Shown piece after piece: positions 35,413 through 46,975 of a stretch of 64,000 nt of DNA (its first letter is position 1; the number at the start of each line of letters is the position of its first letter). The stretch spans positions 51,107,116 to 51,171,115 of the forward strand of contig CM057826.1 of assembly GCA_030068075.1 (NCBI GenBank). The letters run 5' to 3'. Source of the DNA: Paguma larvata (Eukaryota; Chordata; Mammalia; Carnivora; Viverridae). The translations under genes were made by a program, and so were the position numbers. The notes beneath the pieces are model-generated. The model saw only the letters and a list, made by a program, of their open reading frames with translations, ran no database searches and was not told where the DNA came from.

Positions 35413-35600
35413 CAGCTCTGAGTTAAAATTCTTGCTTTGGTTCTGTGTAATCTTGGACAAATCACTTAATCTCTATAAGTCTCATCTGAAAATGGAGGAA
35501 ATATGTTGATTTTACAAGACTTATGTAAAGATTACTTGCGATACTGTATGTAGAACACTTCACATACTGCTTGTGATGTAACTGATATTCAATAAGTAAG
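35413..35600 (-). repeat. MIR element
   Basis: In antisense order: CTCTGAGTTAAAATTCTTGC, GTGTAATCTTGGACAAATCAC, GTCTCATCTGAAAATGGAGG, and a final GATGTAACTGATATTCAATAAG. This is the MIR core and its 3' part reversed. Confidence 0.75.
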
Positions 35601-36547
35601 AGAGCCCCTCTTTCTTGTCTTCTTTTCTACTAATTGCCAAGTTGTCATTCAGCCTCATTTATTCATTTAGCAACCTTAGTGTAAAAATAATATCTCTTTC
35701 CTGGTAATTCTAGCAAAAGGTCCATATTTATCTTACTTTCCTCTCATGTTTGCTAACCAGAACTAAATACGAATGGCCAAGAGGTAGAATATGTTAACTG
35801 GCCAGCTGTGGCTCACTTGTCAATTCCTGGTATAAGAAGTTTGACTCAGAAGGCCTAAGACCATGTCTAGTTAAAAAGAGAGAATAGTGCTTCCACAGTG
35901 AGAAATCAAAATGAGGTTACTAGAAGAAGAGCAATGAATGCTGATCAGGAGAAAACATCTACTATGACATATATGTATTTTTTCTTGAAAAATCCTTAGA
36001 AGTATTAATATGTACTGCCCCAATTCTCTTTTAAAGTGAAAATTTCTCTAAACATCTTCAATAACCAAACTTCTCAGAGGGGTCAACACTTTATGGTAGA
36101 ATCTGTTCTAGAAAAGAAGTTACTAGGTGCATTTCTATTCTTATCTTCATTGCCATTAGCTCTTAAAATGCAGGCAACAGAAGATTTTGTTTGCTGCAAT
36201 CTCAGGACGAGAAAACAAGAAACTCTGAGTTTAAATACAGATTTCTCCCAGGCATCTTTCCTTTAAGACAGAGAATGGCATGGGATTCTCATGCTTTGTT
36301 CTACTCAGTTTTAAGTTCACTTAATATATATTTAATTTAGACCTACCTTCTTTTCATTATCATGTTGAGAGAACCAACACTGTGCATGCGATGTGAACCT
36401 GAAAATTCAAATGAATTCAGTTGTATTCATCCTTACCCTGTCTCTAATACTGTTTTTTTAAAGTATCATTATCTTTTTTTGAATGTTTACTGACATGTGA
36501 ATGAACATCCTAAAAAAATGTGCACATATACAAATAGCTTAAAAGAT
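35601..36547. other. no gene or repeat recognised
   Basis: AT-rich sequence. The 76-residue frame at 36036-36266 has no domain signature. Confidence 0.5.
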
Positions 36548-36700
36548 TATAACTCAGTTCAGCCACTTGTCAAGTTTTAGGCAAGTCTGCTGACTTTACT
36601 CAGCCTTAGTTTCATCAGCAGCAAATGGGAAATGATTGTTGAACCACGTGTATGATGTTTAGATTAGACTATATTTTGGAAAGCACTTTCGAAGCTTTGG
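36548..36700 (-). repeat. MIR element
   Basis: TTCAGCCACTTGTCAAGTTTT, GCCTTAGTTTCATCAGCAGC and AAATGGGAAATGATTGTTG follow the reversed MIR core (GCCACTTACTAGCTGTGTGACC...CTCAGTTTCCTCATCTGTAAAATGGGGATAAT). Confidence 0.65.
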
Positions 36701-37840
36701 AGATTTATGCATGTGTAGCAAACACTCTTATTCATCTACTTAACAGCCATCTCACCTATCTTCTTTGCTAAGAGAATCTTAATTATATTCTGCAAGGCAA
36801 CGTAGCCAGCCCCAGAAATAAATCATTATTGATCTAATCTGGTCATGGATAGATACTAATTTCCCAGCATTGCTTATACCAAAGGGTTTCCATGTTTCTC
36901 TCTTTTGGCTAATTAAACAGAACAGGAAATCTTCTAGGTTGTTAACGGGAAATAAATTTTGCACACTAATGTGAGGGGAAAGAAGATAAAGCCCTACTTT
37001 CATAACAAACCACTGCTTCCTATCTTTGTATAAAGTCATACTTCCCAAAGTTAATACTCTGACTTAGGAAGGGAGATCAGAGACTCAGGGTTTAGATCTT
37101 GGATGACGTCATTGAGGAACTAAAAAAATGCCAGCAACTGCCAATATCTACAATTACTTTTAAGTGAGAAAAATAAAACTATACTGGTTTAATGCAATAT
37201 TAGTTGAAATTTCTATTATCTACTGCCAAATGTATTCTAACTGATAAAACAAGTATTTCTATGAGTAGTCTTGCAATACTCTGGGGATAAGAATATGAAA
37301 GCAAGATAAATAGTTTATATAGGACCAATGCCAGGGATTTTTAACAAAGAGTTAATGAATCTCTGCATTCTATAAACTGTGGAATTGTATGATAAACTGT
37401 ATATGCATATGTAAACTTTCTAGGAAATTGTTGAATCAATATTCGAATAGGCTGTGATCTAAAATAAGTATGTAATTCAAAATAGATTAATACATTCTCC
37501 CATCTTCTATGTTGGTTATGCCAGCACACAGTAGGCATTTGATAAGTATTTGATGACTAAATGATTGAATAAATTAACCATGTCAACAGTTTGCCTTTTA
37601 TGTGCCTCAAAAAGTTTGCATTCTAAAGGAAAAAGAAGGAATGGAAATGATTTTGTTTTGGAGTGTAATTTATAAGAGAGATTTGTGCAGTGATGTCACA
37701 AAAGAGGTTACACAAAGACAAGGCAGTGTACCATCAGGGAGGCTCAGTATACTGCATACACTCCAGACATTTTTAGTAGTAAGAAGAAATCTACTCCAGA
37801 AAAAAGAGTCTGAGTTTTGTTAAACCATGAAAAAGAACAC
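36701..37840. other. no gene or repeat recognised
   Basis: Open frames of 65-89 residues occur on both strands without domain signatures. Confidence 0.5.
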
Positions 37841-38300
37841 ACTATATAGAATGGAAAAGTTGAATCGTGTCCCCTCAAAATTCACATACATGTGGAACCT
37901 CAAAATGTGACCTTATTTAGAAAAAAGTTCTTTGCAGATGTAATTAGTTAAGATAAGGTCATACAAGGCTAGGAAGAGCCTTCATTTTAGGAGCTGCTGT
38001 TCCTATGAAGAGAAGAGAGGACATACAGAAGAACATGGAGAGAAGAAGTTCAGTAGACTGGCAGAAATCAAAATGAGGCAGCTACAAACCAAGCACTGCC
38101 AAGGATGGTAGACAACCATGGAAACCAAGGAGAAAAGGATGCAAGAGATTCTCACTCAAAGCCTCCAGAAGGAAGTAACTGTTGACATTTTGATTTTAGA
38201 ATTCTGTGTTCCTAAACTGTGAGAGAATAAATAAATTCCTATTGTTTAAGCCATCCGGTTTGTGATAATTTGTTATGACAGCCCTTGGAAACTCACACAG
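37841..38300 (+). mobile_element. MLT1-like LTR (ERVL-MaLR)
   Basis: GTTGAATCGTGTCCCCTCAAA, AATGTGACCTTATTTAGA, GATAAGGTCATACAAGGC, CTGTGAGAGAATAAATAAATTCC, TTGTTTAAGCCATCCGGTTTG and TTTGTTATGACAGCCC follow the order of MLT1-class LTRs: U3, the AATAAA signal in R, and the end. It is a solo relic with no internal coding part. LTRs of this class were mobilised long ago and are expected to be inert. Confidence 0.85.
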
Positions 38301-39098
38301 ATGTAGGGCCAACAGGAAGGCTCAGAAAAGGCCTCATAAAGAAAAGACTGTGAGCTCAATTTAAAGGATATTTTAAGATTCTTGCCTTGGTTCATTCAAA
38401 TTTAAAACAAACAAAAACGTTACAATAAAGTATTTCAAACCACTTTGCATACTCTAGACTTTTTCAATGATCATAAAAAAACCACACCAGAGTAAAATAT
38501 TTTTTTTTAAAAAAATCATTAAGCTATTTGAATTTTGTTAAACTATGAAGAATACAATGTCCAATACCAAAGATTTCCATTCTTGCTACTGGAGTGCAAA
38601 TTCAATATTCAAAAAAAAGAAATGGCTAGGATCTTATTAAAAAGCAAATTTTGTACCTACTCCTGTCTTCAATTTAATAAGCTTCAAAGCAAACTAATGA
38701 GGTCAAAGAGATAATATGATTTGGGAACTCATGGAAGAAAAATACTCATCATACCAAAAGGGCAAAATATATCATATATTTCTAGCCGAGAAAGATTGTT
38801 TTCTATGTAGTTTTGCTTTCTATTAACAGCACAGCTTTCTATTAATGACACAGACATTACATTTTACATTAATTCTATTTTCAAATTTGGCTATAGAAGA
38901 GTGAATTCAAGCACAAAGACATTTTCTATATAATAAATAATTACAAAATTAACATAAGGAAGATACTTATGAAGCATTATACATTATGTAGAATACTTTG
39001 AATAAAAAGCATCTGAATCACATGTACAGAGAAACAGTTACATGGTGGGTTTTAAATGTAACAAGATATTTTATACAATTATTTAAAAAAGTAATTAA

Positions 39099-39313
39099 GT
39101 GGCGCCTGGGTGGCTCAGTCGGTTAAGCGGCCGTCTTCAGCTCAGGTCATGATCTCATGGTCTGTGAGTTCGAGCCCCGTGTTGAGCTCTGTGCTGACAG
39201 CTCAGAGCCTGGAGCCTGCTTCGGATTCTGTATCCCCCTCTCTCTCTCTGTCCTTCCCCTGCTCGCGCTCTGTCTCTATGTCTCTCAAAAATAAATAAAC
39301 GTTAAAAAAAAAG
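39099..39313 (+). repeat. young CAN SINE, near consensus
   Basis: The head GGCGCCTGGGTGGCTCAGTC, the cat-type block (CTGTGCTGACAGCTCAGAGC), the CT-rich block and an AAAAATAAATAAACGTTAAAA tail are all close to consensus. A perfect 17-bp target-site duplication TTTAAAAAAGTAATTAA lies at 39082-39098 and 39314-39330. This is one of the youngest insertions in the window. Confidence 0.97.
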
Positions 39314-39330
39314 TTTAAAAAAGTAATTAA

Positions 39331-41976
39331 AAGCAATTGACAAGCTTGTAGCATGTAACCCCAAAACTTTGGCAAGAATCCCAAAATGTCACTCACATGT
39401 ACTCTACGCAGCTTTCTTCCCCAGGAGCTGGAGTCAGAAAGAAACCCCAGGAAGCTATCCATAAAGAGATATCTACACTTTATACCACTTGATTTAGAGA
39501 CTTCTTCTAGATACTATGCCTTGGAACCAGGGATAATTCTCATCATGTTTTTGAATAATTATTGTTCTTTTTACTGTCAAGGAGCAAGTGAAGCTTATTC
39601 AGGGCTCTATGCCCCAAAAGAAGTGAAGAGAATAACAAATGCCTGGAGTTGTGCCTGGAAACTGAAGGATTTCTACTATTCCCTCCTTCAAAATTCTCCA
39701 GGCCCACGCTCTAGATCCAGTCCTTCTCTTTATACCTTGTCAACTAATGTTTTAGCCTTCTCCCAGCAAACGTGAAACATGGCCAAAATATCATGAAGGA
39801 GAATCCATGAGATCGATATGACCACAATCCACTTTATCAAGGCAGGCTGATACTGTCAAACAACACACTTTTTTTGGGGCGGGGGATCCTTACTATGTGC
39901 CAGTCACCATTGTAGGGACTAGGTTTTCAGTAGTAAGACAGACATAATCCCCTTTGGAAAACAGTGCTGCTTTTTCTAACATTGGAATTTTACTATTTCC
40001 TGTGCAACCTCTTCTTGAGAGAAGGGTTTTCCTAATCCTCTTCCTACCACATTAAAATCTTTAATTTTAAACATCTGCAGAAGGAATACTACTGTCACTT
40101 CTGTTTTTATATACAGTTAAAGAAATATTTTTATAGTACTAATATATTTCCAAATGTAATATTTCCCTGTTTGGGATGTTTTGAGTGTGTACTGTGAAGG
40201 AGGATCTTGAATCCTCCTACAACCTCATGAGCTCCAGATGATGAGTCACCTCTCCTATTTGCAGTTGGTCTAAAATAACTGTGAAAGAGCAGTTTCAAAA
40301 CATTTAAGGGTTACTTTTACTCTAGGAATTTTGAATTTTGTCCTGACAGGTGAAGGTTACTCCACTTATATAATAACTACAACCAAGTGGCCAACTTACC
40401 TACGCTTCTGCATTCTAATATGCAATCACCTATATTCTATTAGAAAAAAGCAAAACCCTAGACAAAGCAAACGCGCTAGCCTGTAATTCTCACACCAATA
40501 AGAAGTGATGTTATAAGTGTTTTAATTTTTCTATTTTTGGATTTTTCTTGAGGAGAGGTACCAGAACTACCTGTGAACTATGAAAAGAAATATAGCGTTT
40601 AAAGCAGTCCTAGAATATTAGGATCTACCATCAAAATAAAAGAAACTAAGCTTATCAACATCAAAAGCTTTATCATATCCTTTTTCTCTTTTTCTTCTAT
40701 TAAATTCTGGTAGTAACTCTTTGTTGATGTAATTTTAAAGCAAGGTCAAATTGCTCCAGTGCTACACTTAGGGAATGCAAATGAGCTGAGTTGTTAAATA
40801 TATTTGTTTCATACCCAGTAGTTATACCCACCTACATTTTCTATGGCAATTGTGCTTATCTTCCATTCTTCTTTGTTAAAAAGTTTAAAAACAACTTTTT
40901 CTGCCTTCTTTGTAAATTTAAGGGATTCACTTTACATCTTTTCAAGTGATCCATCTTCCTTCAGGTGTGCGTAGATTTATTTAATCATTCAAATATCTCC
41001 TTTGTAAACAATGTCAACAAAGTTCAGCCTTAAAAATAACAAAAACAAAAACCAACTCTCATCATGGAGACTAAAAAAATAAATATTCAGGGGGAAATAT
41101 TTTACATCTGAATTTTATAAAGCAAATTTCTTTCATAAGATATTGATGAAAATCTTTCAATGATGTATAACAATAGTAACAGGCAATTACATTTATTATA
41201 ACCATTTGCTTTGGTTATTCTCTGAGGTTAATTTTGTTCTGTCTAATGCTATTTTAATTAAATATACACTCAAGTAGGTCAATGTTATTAGATGTTGGGT
41301 CAATATATTTATGAGTCAGTTTTTATTTGTAAAAACTGTCTTGCTCCTTTCCAGCAAGAATTATTGGCCTATAATTTAAAACACAAATGAACTGCTTCTT
41401 GAAAATAGAACTAAGAATTATTTTCAAGAAATGAATACTTAAAGTAGGTTAACATCCAATGAGTGAAATTGTGAGATGGTTTGTTTTATAGGTGGGTGTA
41501 TAAAGGTGTATGTGTATGTGAATTTAACACAATCAAGCTCTACCAACATAAGATCATTTATCAGAAAAAAAATTGTACAAAATACCCAAGGCTTATATTT
41601 TCTCAAATCAAGAGAGAATATCATCAAAGGTGAGGTACTTGGTGATGGTAATAATGAGTTGTACAAGGTAAACCTCACTATCTGGCAATGTTGTATATAT
41701 AGTCTCAAAAGCACTGTTTTTGCATTGGCAAGAGATAGTGTCTACAGATAAAACTCAAGAAGTTCTCATCAACTAGAAGTTCCCATTGATTCAACCATTA
41801 TATTTCAAACATACTAATGAATGTTTGAAAGGCATGCAGAAATATTTAAGCAATCCCATTATGACCTGATATTCTTTAATTATTCATGGCAAAAAAAAAG
41901 TCTGAGTCATGTAAAAGGATGGTTCTGCCATTTAGTACAATCTGAGTATCCCCTTCTCAGTCAGTTGTAATGTGGG
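39331..41976. other. AT-rich sequence, no gene supported
   Basis: The longest frame outside any repeat lies here (39386-39775, 129 residues). It has no signal peptide, domain or splice context that I can defend. No transposable element is recognised. Confidence 0.45.
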
Positions 41977-41994
41977 ATATGCTCTAAGTATTTT

Positions 41995-42197
41995 TATTTC
42001 ATGTTTATTTATTTTTGAGAGAGACAGAATGGGAGAAAGGGAGGGGCAGAGAGAGAGAAAAACACAGAATCTGAAGCAGGTTCCAAGCTCTGAGCTGTCA
42101 CCACAGAGCCTGATGTGGGGCTCAAACTCGTGAACAGTGAAATCATGACCTGAGCTGAAGTCAGACGCTTAACCGACTAAGACACCCAGGCGCCTCT
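41995..42197 (-). repeat. CAN SINE
   Basis: The complement of the tail (CATGTTTATTTATTTTTGAGAG), the GA block, the cat-type block (GAGCTGTCACCACAGAGCC), the B-box complement and the head (CACCCAGGCGCC) are present. The 9-bp flanking repeat TGCTCTAAG (41980-41988 and 42198-42206) is probably the target-site duplication. Confidence 0.94.
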
Positions 42198-42206
42198 GCT
42201 CTAAGA

Positions 42207-43328
42207 TTCTTAAACAGCAGAACGATGCATAACTTTAGATTTTATCAAGAGAATATAAAACCAATCTCTTCCTGGAATATGTGAAACAATACATAGAAGA
42301 TAATATCTTCCTGCACAAATTCCTTATATTAAATAGAAAACTGACTTGTAGATCTCTTGAGTCATCCTTTTCCATCACAGGTTTCTAATTGAATAAATGC
42401 ATGTAGGATCTCTAATGAATAAGCAAATTGTCACCTAAAAGATAGAATAATGTCTAAAATTTCAGGAAGCAATGTTCCAAAAATTTGTTTCTTCAATAAG
42501 TACATTGTGCAGGCCTATACTACATCATGTATTAAGTAAGATGAGCCGCTGTAGTAATAATCCAATGGATCTGAAACAGAAACTTCTTGCTTTCGTGAAA
42601 CTGTCCATCTTGTGAGATAGATAAGAGATGCACAGCTATGATGTGAAGACATAAATGATCAGACTTAAGACAGCGTGGTATAGTGCAGTACAAATTTAGG
42701 TCACAAAGAAAGTAATTCTTATTAACTTTGAAAAGCGCACTTATGTCCCATGTCCCATGATGAATACTTTGTATGTTAATATTTTAGTGTATAAGTCAAA
42801 TATATCTTAACTTGTGATGTGCAAGTGTTTTTAATGTTAATACTTTGACAAAAGAAAAGAACAGCATAAGGGGAGGAGAAAGGAAGTCAATTAAGATGTC
42901 TATTCTCTAAATATCCAACCTTAGAGAAAAATTGAATATTCTATAAATGTTAGTTAATGTGTTTATTATTATCATTATGGTTTCTAATATTATTCAGAGC
43001 CATCCCCAAAACCTGAATCAAGGTATAACTGAGGTCTCTATATTCTGAATAAAAATGAACATTTCTCAAGTTGTATTTCTCAGAATATTAATTCTATGAA
43101 ATATTTATGTTAGGGTTATATTTTAAAAGAAATTTACATTTAGGGTCAAACATGAATGGGAAATGCTAGGTTAGTCCTTAAGGAGAAAACCACCAGACTT
43201 TTCTGAGCCTCTAATATGATTCCCCAACTAGGGAACACAGCAAATGCACAAATCATTTTACTGTAGAATTACTTTTATCTCAGCTCATTGAAAAAACGCT
43301 TTTTCAATGGTGTGCAATTCAAACTCCT
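42207..43328. other. no gene or repeat recognised
   Basis: AT-rich sequence. A perfect 10-bp stem with a 4-base loop lies at 43286-43309. Confidence 0.5.
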
Positions 43329-43340
43329 AAGAGTCATCTG

Positions 43341-44078
43341 GTTTTTTTGTTTGTTTGTTTTTTGTTGTTTTTCTTCCAATTTTTTCTTTTGAGTCAAGCT
43401 AGTTAACATATAATGTAATACTGGTTTCAAGAGTAGAATTTAGTGATTCATCACCTACACATAACATGCAGTGTTATCACAACAGGTGTCCTCTTTAATG
43501 CCCATCACACATTTAGGCCATCCCTCCAACCCACCTTCCTTCCAGCAATCCTCAGTATGTTCTTTACACTTAAGAGTCTCTTATGGTTTGCCTTCCTCTC
43601 TGTTTTTATCTTATTTTTCCTTTCCTTCCTCTATGTTCATCTGTTTTGTTTCTTAAATTCTACATATGAATGAAATCATATGGTATTTGTCTTTCTCTGA
43701 AAGACTTATTTTGTTGAGCATAATACATTCTAATTTCATCTACATCATTTCAAAGGCAAGATTTCATTCTTTTCGATGGCTGAGTAATATTCCTTTGTAT
43801 ATATACACCACATCTTCTTTCTTCTTAAGTTTATTTACCTATTTTGAGAGACAGAGAGAGCAGGGGCAAGGCAAAGAGATAGATGGAGAGAATCTCAAAT
43901 AGGCTCTGTGCTGACAGACATTCTGTGCTGACAATGTGGGGTTTGAACTCACAAACCATGAGATCATGACCTGAGCTGAAATGAAGAGTCAGACACTTAA
44001 CCAACTGAGCCACCCAGGTGCCCCTATTTACCACATCTTCATTATCCATTCTTCAGTCAATGGATATTTGTCCTAAGC
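43341..44078 (-). mobile_element. LINE-1, 3' part of a twin-primed insertion
   Basis: In antisense order: a T/GTTT-rich run at 43341-43395 (complement of the A tail), L1 3' UTR, and the end of ORF2 (complement of GAAGATGTGGTGTATATATAC and GGCCATTGACTGAAGAATGG-like sequence). It ends near 44078, where the partner half at 44079 begins in the opposite orientation. A SINE (43818-44029) is inserted in it. The 12-bp flanks AAGAGTCATCTG (43329-43340) and AAGGGGCATCTG (45906-45917) bracket both halves as one insertion. No functional reading frame is left. Confidence 0.88.
43818..44029 (-). repeat. CAN SINE inserted in LINE-1
   Basis: A full antisense SINE with a small internal duplication of the middle block (CTGTGCTGACAGACATTCTG, then TGCTGACAATG). 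It has an 11-bp target-site duplication ACCACATCTTC (43807-43817 and 44030-44040) made of L1 sequence. It therefore came after the L1. Confidence 0.96.
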
Positions 44079-44647
44079 AACAGACAATAACAAAAAGAAA
44101 TGAGCCATCCAAATCAGCAAAGAAGAAATCAAAATTTCACGCTTTGGGAATGACATGATACTCTATGTAGAAAACCCGAAAAGCTCCATGAAAAACTTGC
44201 TAGAACTAATACATGAATTCAGCAAAATCACAGGATATAAAATGAATGTATAGAATTCTGTTGCATTTCTACATACCAATAATGAAGCAGCAGAAAGAGG
44301 AATCAAGATATAAATCCCATTTACAATTGCACCAAACACCGTAAGATACCTAGGAATAAATCTAATGAAAGAGGTAAAAGATTTATATTCTGAAAACTAT
44401 AGAATATTTATGGAAAAAAAAACTGAAGACAACTCAAAAAAATGTAAAAATATTCCAGGCTCATGGATTAGAAGAACAAACACTGTGAAAATGTTTATAC
44501 TTCCCAAAGGAATCTACACGTTCAATGCAATCCCTATCAAAATAACACCAGCATTATTCACAGAGCTAGAACAAACAATTTTAAAATTTGTATGAAACCA
44601 CAAAAGGACCCAAATAGCTAACATAATATTGAAAGAGAAAAACCAAT

Positions 44648-44851
44648 GGGGTGCATGGATGGCTCAGTCGGTTGGGTGTCCAACTTCAGCCCAGGTCATG
44701 ATCTCACCGCTTGTGAGTTCAGGCCCTGTGTGGGGTTCTGTGCTGACAGCTCAGAGCCTGGAGCCTGCTTCGATTCTGTGCTTCCCTCTCTCTCTGTCCC
44801 TCTCCCACTCACGTTCTGTCTCTTTCTCTCAAAAATAAATAAACGTTAAGA

Positions 44852-44853
<2 letters not shown>
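44648..44853 (+). repeat. CAN SINE inserted in LINE-1
   Basis: The head GGGGTGCATGGATGGCTCAG, cat-type block (GTGCTGACAGCTCAGAGCCT), CT-rich block and AAAAATAAATAAACGTTAAG tail are present. The tail passes into a long GA/GAAA microsatellite before the 3' duplication. Target-site duplication AAAGAGAAAAACCAA (44632-44646) and AAAGAGAGAAAATCAA (44925-44940), imprecise because of the repeat. Confidence 0.95.
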
Positions 44854-44925
<72 letters not shown>

Positions 44926-44936
44926 AAGAGAGAAAA
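44854..44936. repeat. (GA)n/(GAAA)n expansion of a SINE tail
   Basis: About 80 bp of GA and GAAA units lie directly at the end of the SINE's A-rich tail and before the L1 sequence resumes. It therefore arose from the tail. Confidence 0.95.
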
Positions 44937-45917
44937 TCAAAGCTGGAGGCATCAAAATTCTGAACTTCAAGCTGTATTACAAAGCTTTAATCAAGTCAGT
45001 ATGTGTGTGGCATAAACACACACACTTAGAACAATGGAACAGAGTAGAAAACAAGAAATAGACCCACAACTATATGGTCAAATAATCTTTGACAAAACAG
45101 GGAAGAATATCCAATGGAAAAAAGATAGTCTCTTCAACAAATGGTACTGGGAAAACTGGATGACAACATGCAGAAGAATGAAACTGGATCACTTTCTTAT
45201 ACCATACCCAAAAATAAGTTCAAAAATGGATGAACAACCTGAATGTGAGAAAGAAAACCATCAAAATCCTAGAGGAGAGCATAGGCAACACCTTGTTTGA
45301 CCTTACCCAGAGCAACTTCTTACTAGACACGTCACCAGAGGCAAGGGAAACAAAAGCAAAAATGAACTATTAGGACTTCATCAAGATAAAAACTTCTCCA
45401 CTGCCAAGAAAAAAAATCAACAAAACTAAAAGACAACCTATGAAATAGGAGAGGATCTTTCCAAATGACATATCAGATAAAGGGCTAGTATCCAAAATCT
45501 ATAATGAATTTATCAAACTGAACACCCCCAAATTAAGTAACTCAGTTAAGTAATGGACAGAAGACATGAACAGACATTTCTCCAAAGAAGACAAACAAAT
45601 AGCTAACAGACACAGGAAAAATGTTCAGCATCACTCATCTTCAGGAAAATACAAATCAAAACCACAATGAGATACCACCTCATACCTGTCAGAATGGCTA
45701 AAATTAACAACTCAGGAAACAAGAGATGTTGGCAACGATGCAGACAGAACAAGGGGAATCCTAGAACTATCCTACAGTGCAACAATTGCACTATTAGATA
45801 TTTATCCAAAGGATAAAAAATACTGATTCAAAGGGGCACATGCACCCCAATGTTTATAGCAGTACTGTCAACAATAGTCAAGTTACAGAAAGAACTGAAA
45901 TGTCTAAGGGGCATCTG

Positions 45918-46085
45918 TTAAGTCCAACCAAGACGAGGGTGACTCGTATTCACTCCACTGCATTTGATGGGTAAACAATTAACTAACTAACTAACTAATT
46001 AACAAGTAACTAACTTTCTTCCTTTCCTTCTTTCTTTATTCAATCCTTCCATCTTTTCTTCCTTCCCTTCTATTTTGCTCTGTTT
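45918..46085. repeat. (TAAC)n and CTTT-rich simple sequence
   Basis: Units of TAAC/TAAT at 45978-46016 are followed by a CTTC/CTTT-rich stretch to about 46070. They lie just beyond the target-site duplication of the twin-primed L1. Confidence 0.85.
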
Positions 46086-46538
46086 ATAAGACTTATGGGA
46101 AAGTCAGATGACATGCAAGATTCCTTGAGATTAAGTAAGTTAGAATTTTTCCAGAACATCAAGTATTATTGGCACTAATATCATTTCTCTTAGGATAGTT
46201 TTAGTCTTAGATGACGATCCAAGTTCTGAAGAGGAGAGAAGATGACTAAAGAAAGGGATGAGTTGAGTATTATGTTTAGATCCAACGTGATTTTCTTTAG
46301 TTTGTTTTTCTCCCTGAAATAAGAAATTAAACCAGTACGTTTTAAAATACAAACATAAAGAAATATATGACTAAAGTAAAAGTTCATGTTTGGTCTTGCA
46401 AAAGAGAGAACTGAATTCCAAATAGGCTTGAAGCATGATTTACTGAGATATATTTCATTATGTATCGGACTAAGAATTCTGCACAGCAGGACTCTCTGTT
46501 GATAACAGTCTTTCTGAGCACTGAATCCACATTTTTAT

Positions 46539-46732
46539 CTAAAGTTTATTTATTTATTTTGGGAGAGAGCACACAAGCAGGGCAGGAACAGAGAAAGAGA
46601 GAGAGAGAGAGAATCCCAAGCAGCCATTGTCAGTGCAGAGCCTGAAGCAGGGCTCACAGTCACAAACTGTGAGATCATGACCTGAGCCAAAATTAAGATT
46701 CGAATGCTTAAAGACTAAGCCATTCAGACGCC
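46539..46732 (-). repeat. CAN SINE, diverged
   Basis: The complement of the tail (AAGTTTATTTATTTATTTTG), the GA block and a middle block (CATTGTCAGTGCAGAGCCTG) are present, followed by the B-box complement and a worn head (GCCATTCAGACGCCC). The flanks CTGAATCCACATTTTTAT (46521-46538) and CTGAATTCAACTTTTAT (46733-46749) form a diverged target-site duplication. Confidence 0.94.
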
Positions 46733-46891
46733 CTGAATTCAACTTTTATTTCCCTTTCTATAATTCCACCTTATCTCAATATTTTTTATGTTGCTGTTTC
46801 TCAAATATATCTTGGTTTGAGTAGCCAAGAGGACTAGGATTAGGATGAGGAGAGTGAGGTAATCACCTCAAAGACATTTAAGCAGTGCCAG

Positions 46892-46975
46892 AAGGAGGAG
46901 GAGGAGGAGGAGGAGGAGGAGGAGGAGGAGGAGGAGGAGAAGGAAAAGAAGAAGAAGAAGAAGGAGAAGAAGAAA
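46892..46975. repeat. (GGA)n-(GAA)n purine tract
   Basis: About 17 GGA units are followed by GAA-rich units. The + strand is almost pure purine for more than 80 bp, which is compatible with triplex (H-DNA) formation. Confidence 0.97.

Larger units (their letters stand above)
44079..45905 (+). pseudogene. LINE-1 ORF2 middle part, inverted half of twin-primed insertion
   Basis: Reads in the sense direction from just before the catalytic motif of reverse transcriptase to near the ORF2 end. Recognisable pieces: the region of the YxDD/FADD motif (here TTTGGGAATGACATGATAC, reading F-G-N-D, so the first aspartate is lost), YVENP, the thumb-side stretch [10 protein letters not shown]...[10 protein letters not shown] (44455-44600), [23 protein letters not shown] (45073 onward) and a final TGCACCCCAATGTTTATAGC. 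Stops and frameshifts are frequent. A SINE with an expanded GA tail splits it at 44648. Its 3' limit (AAATGTC near 45904) meets, on the L1 map, the start of the oppositely oriented half at 43341-44078. Confidence 0.88.

Noticed and set aside
39099..39313. CAN SINE heads as true tRNA genes
   Set aside because: The heads keep A- and B-box-like sequence but do not form a complete cloverleaf, and run into the SINE body.
39386..39775. 129-residue open frame, the longest outside repeats
   Set aside because: No domain, signal peptide, Kozak context or flanking splice sites can be seen, and one frame of this size is expected by chance over 64 kb.
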